This document shows positions 61,300 to 64,000 of a DNA stretch of 64,000 nucleotides, piece after piece; position 1 is the first letter of the stretch; the number at the start of each line of letters is the position of its first letter. This stretch comes from Monosporascus cannonballus (taxonomy: Eukaryota > Ascomycota > Sordariomycetes > Xylariales), in assembly GCA_004154925.1 (NCBI GenBank), contig QJNS01000317.1, forward strand, positions 1 through 64,000, in the 5' to 3' direction. The notes beneath the pieces were generated by a model. The model searched no databases and was not told where the DNA came from. It saw only the letters and a list, made by a program, of their open reading frames with translations. Position numbers and translations under genes: made by a program.

Positions 61300-62700
61300 T
61301 TTTTACAAGGTCTTTTGCCTCTTTATAATACTTTAAATTAAGTTATATATTTGCGACCGTTTTCCGTACGTTTTTTAATATGTTATTGTAAATTCGAATT
61401 TTTTCAATAACGTAAAAATTACGTTCTTATATGCGATTTCTCTTAATATATAATCCGGGCGTCTAAATAACCCATTTACCAGATTAACGGTGCCCGATTA
61501 ATATTAATTCTTAAAATTAAATTATATAAAGCGGTAAATTTATCGGGTTAATTTTTCCTTAACGTTATACGCCGGCGTTTTTATTATATTTTTAACGCTA
61601 TATAATTGGTAAATATTAAAAAACCTTTTTTCGTACCTTTAAGGTATTATCGCCAATATTTTAAGTTTTTTATAATCGCCAATAATTGTTTTTACTTTAA
61701 AACTTACCGTTTTTCGATTAGGTTTAATTTTTGCAACTAATATGTAATTAGGCGTTAATATTTTGCGTATTTTTATAAAAATATCTTTAATATAGCTTTT
61801 ATTACGACGTTTATTTTAACCCTGGTATTTTTAATATTATTTTAATGTCGGAAAATGGTTGCTAACTAAAAGATAATTTTTAAATTTTAAAACGTTTTTT
61901 TAACTTTTTAGGGTTACCGGAATTTTATTGCTTTATTTTTGCTATACGCCTTTTTTAAAAGCCTAATAATAGGTTCGGCGTAAATAATGGGCGATAAATT
62001 TCCGACAAAAGTTCGCAAATTTCAAAAATATTTAAATATTATAAACTAACTTTGGTTTTGGCTATATTTCGATAATATCGACCCGTCGGCAGTTTATTTT
62101 TAAGTTATCGGTATTAATTATAAATTTTAAAAATTTCAATTTTTTTGGAAAACATTCGTATTTAAACGTTTTAACAAAAAATTAATATTATAATAACCGT
62201 TCGTAAATTAACTGAAAATATTTCGTATTTTGTTTTGTTATCCGAATAAATAATTCCATTACTTAAGTATATTACGTATATATAATTAATTAATTTAATT
62301 AATATTTTATATATATAAACTTAAAATATAATTAACGTATTAATAAAATTAAATATTATAATTATTTATTTAAATTGCCCCTTTTACGTTCAGAAAATAA
62401 TTTTTCATTAATAGCCCTTTTTAATTTTAATATGGTAATAAATATCCTTAAAATTAATTTTCGAAAATACCTTAATTAACTTTAAGTAATTTATTATCTT
62501 TAAAATTAAGGATAAAAAGCATCAGTTTTTTATTATTAACCAATTTAACCTTTTATAATTAACGTATAATCAGAAATTGCCAATTTTTAAGCATAAATAA
62601 TATTAATACCTTTACGTCCGTTTTCGAATAACATATCCGGCTTATTTTTAGGTTTTTTCGGATATATTTTTAAATGCTTTTTTTGGGTTGCCGAAATAAG
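61300..62700 (-). pseudogene. Element F reverse transcriptase and RNase H remnant
   Basis: Colinear, in reverse, with 13900-15400 of element D, for example the segment at 62240-62400 with D 14230-14400 around the RT active site. Catalytic YxDD is decayed. Borders approximate. Confidence 0.6.
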
Positions 62701-63097
62701 ATAAATTAGGCCAAATAAAGGCGTTTTTCCTGGGATCAAATTGATTATATATTTTGTCCTTAATAATTAAAGTATTTTTTCGTCATTTTTTAGGAATATA
62801 TTCGCCGGAAATTCTTTAAGCATAAAAAAGGTTGGTTATCCCTTATTTTTATTATTTTCCAAATTCCGAGATATTTTATTTTTCGGCTAAATTTATTAAT
62901 TTAATAATATAAATTTACTTACCGCAAAATATTAGGTTTACGATTTCGTGTTTATTAACGTTTTGTAATAATATATATAATTATTAATATATAATTATAT
63001 TTAATAGGATTTTTAATTTATTTATTCCGAGTCTAGATAATAAGAAATCGGGCGTCTTTTAATTACGACATATTATTAAATAAATTTATTTAAACTT

Positions 63098-63286
63098 TTA
63101 TTTGTTTTCGTTATTATTTATTATATTAACAGGAATTTCGTAAGCCTTGTAATATTTAATAAATATATCGTTAACGCCCATAAAACTCGGAATATTTACG
63201 GAAATTAATTGTAAATTAAATTTCTTTATTAATTTTTTACTTATAGTATTTACTTGTATTTTTATATCTATATTTATTTGTGCCAT
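63098..63286 (-). pseudogene. Element F protease-like remnant, open over 62 codons
   Basis: Reads IQVNTISKKLIKKFNLQLI, then SVNIPSFMGVNDIFIKYYKAYEIPV. The position between gag and RT and the NxIS...L motif fit the retropepsin domain of gypsy elements; the DSGA active site appears changed (DIKIQVN). It is a fragment of pol, not a separate gene. Confidence 0.6.
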
Positions 63287-63399
63287 TATATTCCCCGTAT
63301 TTCTTTTAATAAATATCTTTTTTAAAAAAAGCGGTTTTGTTTTAACCGTTTTATAATTATTAGTTAAAATAAATTAAACATATACGTTTATTGCGATTT

Positions 63400-64000
63400 C
63401 TTTTTTAGGTTGACGTTTAGGAATTAATTTAATTTATCGTTATATATTATAATGTTTCATACCGCCTTCGGAAATTGGTTTCCGTATAACGGGGATAGTA
63501 AAATTTTTATATCTTTTTTAATTTTGTAATTTACGTTTTTATAACTTAATTTCCCATAATTATAATATTTAAATAAACTTTTATAAAATTAAAAGTAATA
63601 AACCGCAAAAGTCCCTTACGATTAAATTTTAATCGGCAGTTATTTATTTTTAAATATAAAAACGCTTATAATCTTTATTATATTTATGTAACGCTTTTAA
63701 TTTATTTTGGGAATTTTGTCTTTCGAAAACGTTAAAATAAAATTATTTATATTTATTAGTATTTTTAATAAAAAATAATTCGTTTTTTTCGCTTTTTGAA
63801 GGCGCCCTAGTAATATTTTGCTTTATTTATTACGTTCTTAATTTATTTTAATTTAACGTGTTTTCGTAATAAGGTATTTCGTAACCTTAATATTAATTTA
63901 TAAAAATAATTAAATACGAAATGTTTATTATTTTGGTCGTTTTTCGGGTTAAAAACGTCCGTAAATTTTGTTTTATAAATTAAAAACCTTTATTTAACAT
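63400..64000 (-). pseudogene. Element F gag remnant, cut by the window end
   Basis: The reverse complement of 63780-63850 aligns with 12760-12830 of element D (AATAAATAA...GCGCC/GACGCC...AAAAAGCGAAAAAAA). Stops throughout. Confidence 0.55.

Larger units (their letters stand above)
57636..64000 (-). mobile_element. Element F: RIP-mutated chromovirus, D family, truncated by window end
   Basis: Minus-strand element with its 3' LTR at 57636-57833 and the interior running to the right edge. Order on the minus strand (right to left): gag (63400-64000), protease (63098-63286), RT (about 61900-62650), integrase (60250-60560), extra region (58500-59600), 3' LTR. Same family as D and E. Its 5' LTR is outside the window. 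Confidence 0.87.

Noticed and set aside
1..64000. CRISPR arrays, operons, bacterial promoters
   Set aside because: The gene has spliceosomal introns and the repeats are LTR retrotransposons; no regularly spaced direct repeats of CRISPR type are present.

Overview
The window looks like nuclear DNA of a filamentous ascomycete (Pezizomycotina). The evidence is one intron-rich P450 gene with short fungal introns (54 to 69 bp, GTAAG/GTATG donors, CTRAY branch points in three of four), many LTR retrotransposons of the Ty3/gypsy chromovirus type, and mutation typical of repeat-induced point mutation (RIP). In the repeats CpA and TpG are nearly absent and TpA is in excess, CpG survives, and the coding remnants are full of TAA/TAG stops. 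The species cannot be told from the sequence.

Layout: 1-3183 is base-balanced and carries the only intact gene, a 527-residue cytochrome P450 on the minus strand (1026-2847, five exons). From 3184 the window turns into a mosaic of LTR elements. An old minus-strand LTR (3184 to about 3720) is split by a well-preserved solo LTR (3197-3516, duplication CTTCG). Element A (4314-11235, duplication AAAGA) follows, then a 150 bp solo LTR (11334-11483, duplication TTTTC). Element D (11595-25742) has element B (18884-25662, duplication ATACA) nested in its 3' LTR. A 9.5 kb gene-free AT desert (25743-35287) precedes element E (35288-42671) and element C (42893-50369, duplication AATTA). Element C holds a 512 bp TRIM-like miniature LTR element (44974-45485, duplication AAAAA). 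A second AT desert (50370-52815) leads to an LTR remnant, a diverged direct repeat with a fresh solo LTR (53781-53943, duplication AATTC), a base-balanced island with a strong hairpin (about 54440-55740), a third AT desert, and element F on the minus strand (57636 to beyond the window end).

The elements form two chromovirus lineages. A, B and C share gag-pol and the 3' half of the LTR but have different U3 halves. D, E and F share 187-198 bp LTRs, gag-pol with an integrase and chromodomain, and a further region of about 1.5 kb between pol and the 3' LTR. All are RIP-disabled. Three observations stand out. First, in both lineages and in the TRIM the sequence just inside the 5' LTR is complementary to a segment of the LTR, placed in the full-size elements where the transcript should begin; this points to Tf1-like self-priming. 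Second, a conserved antisense reading frame lies in the 3' region of A and C. Third, the short elements have kept their original sequence while the full-length ones are saturated with RIP.
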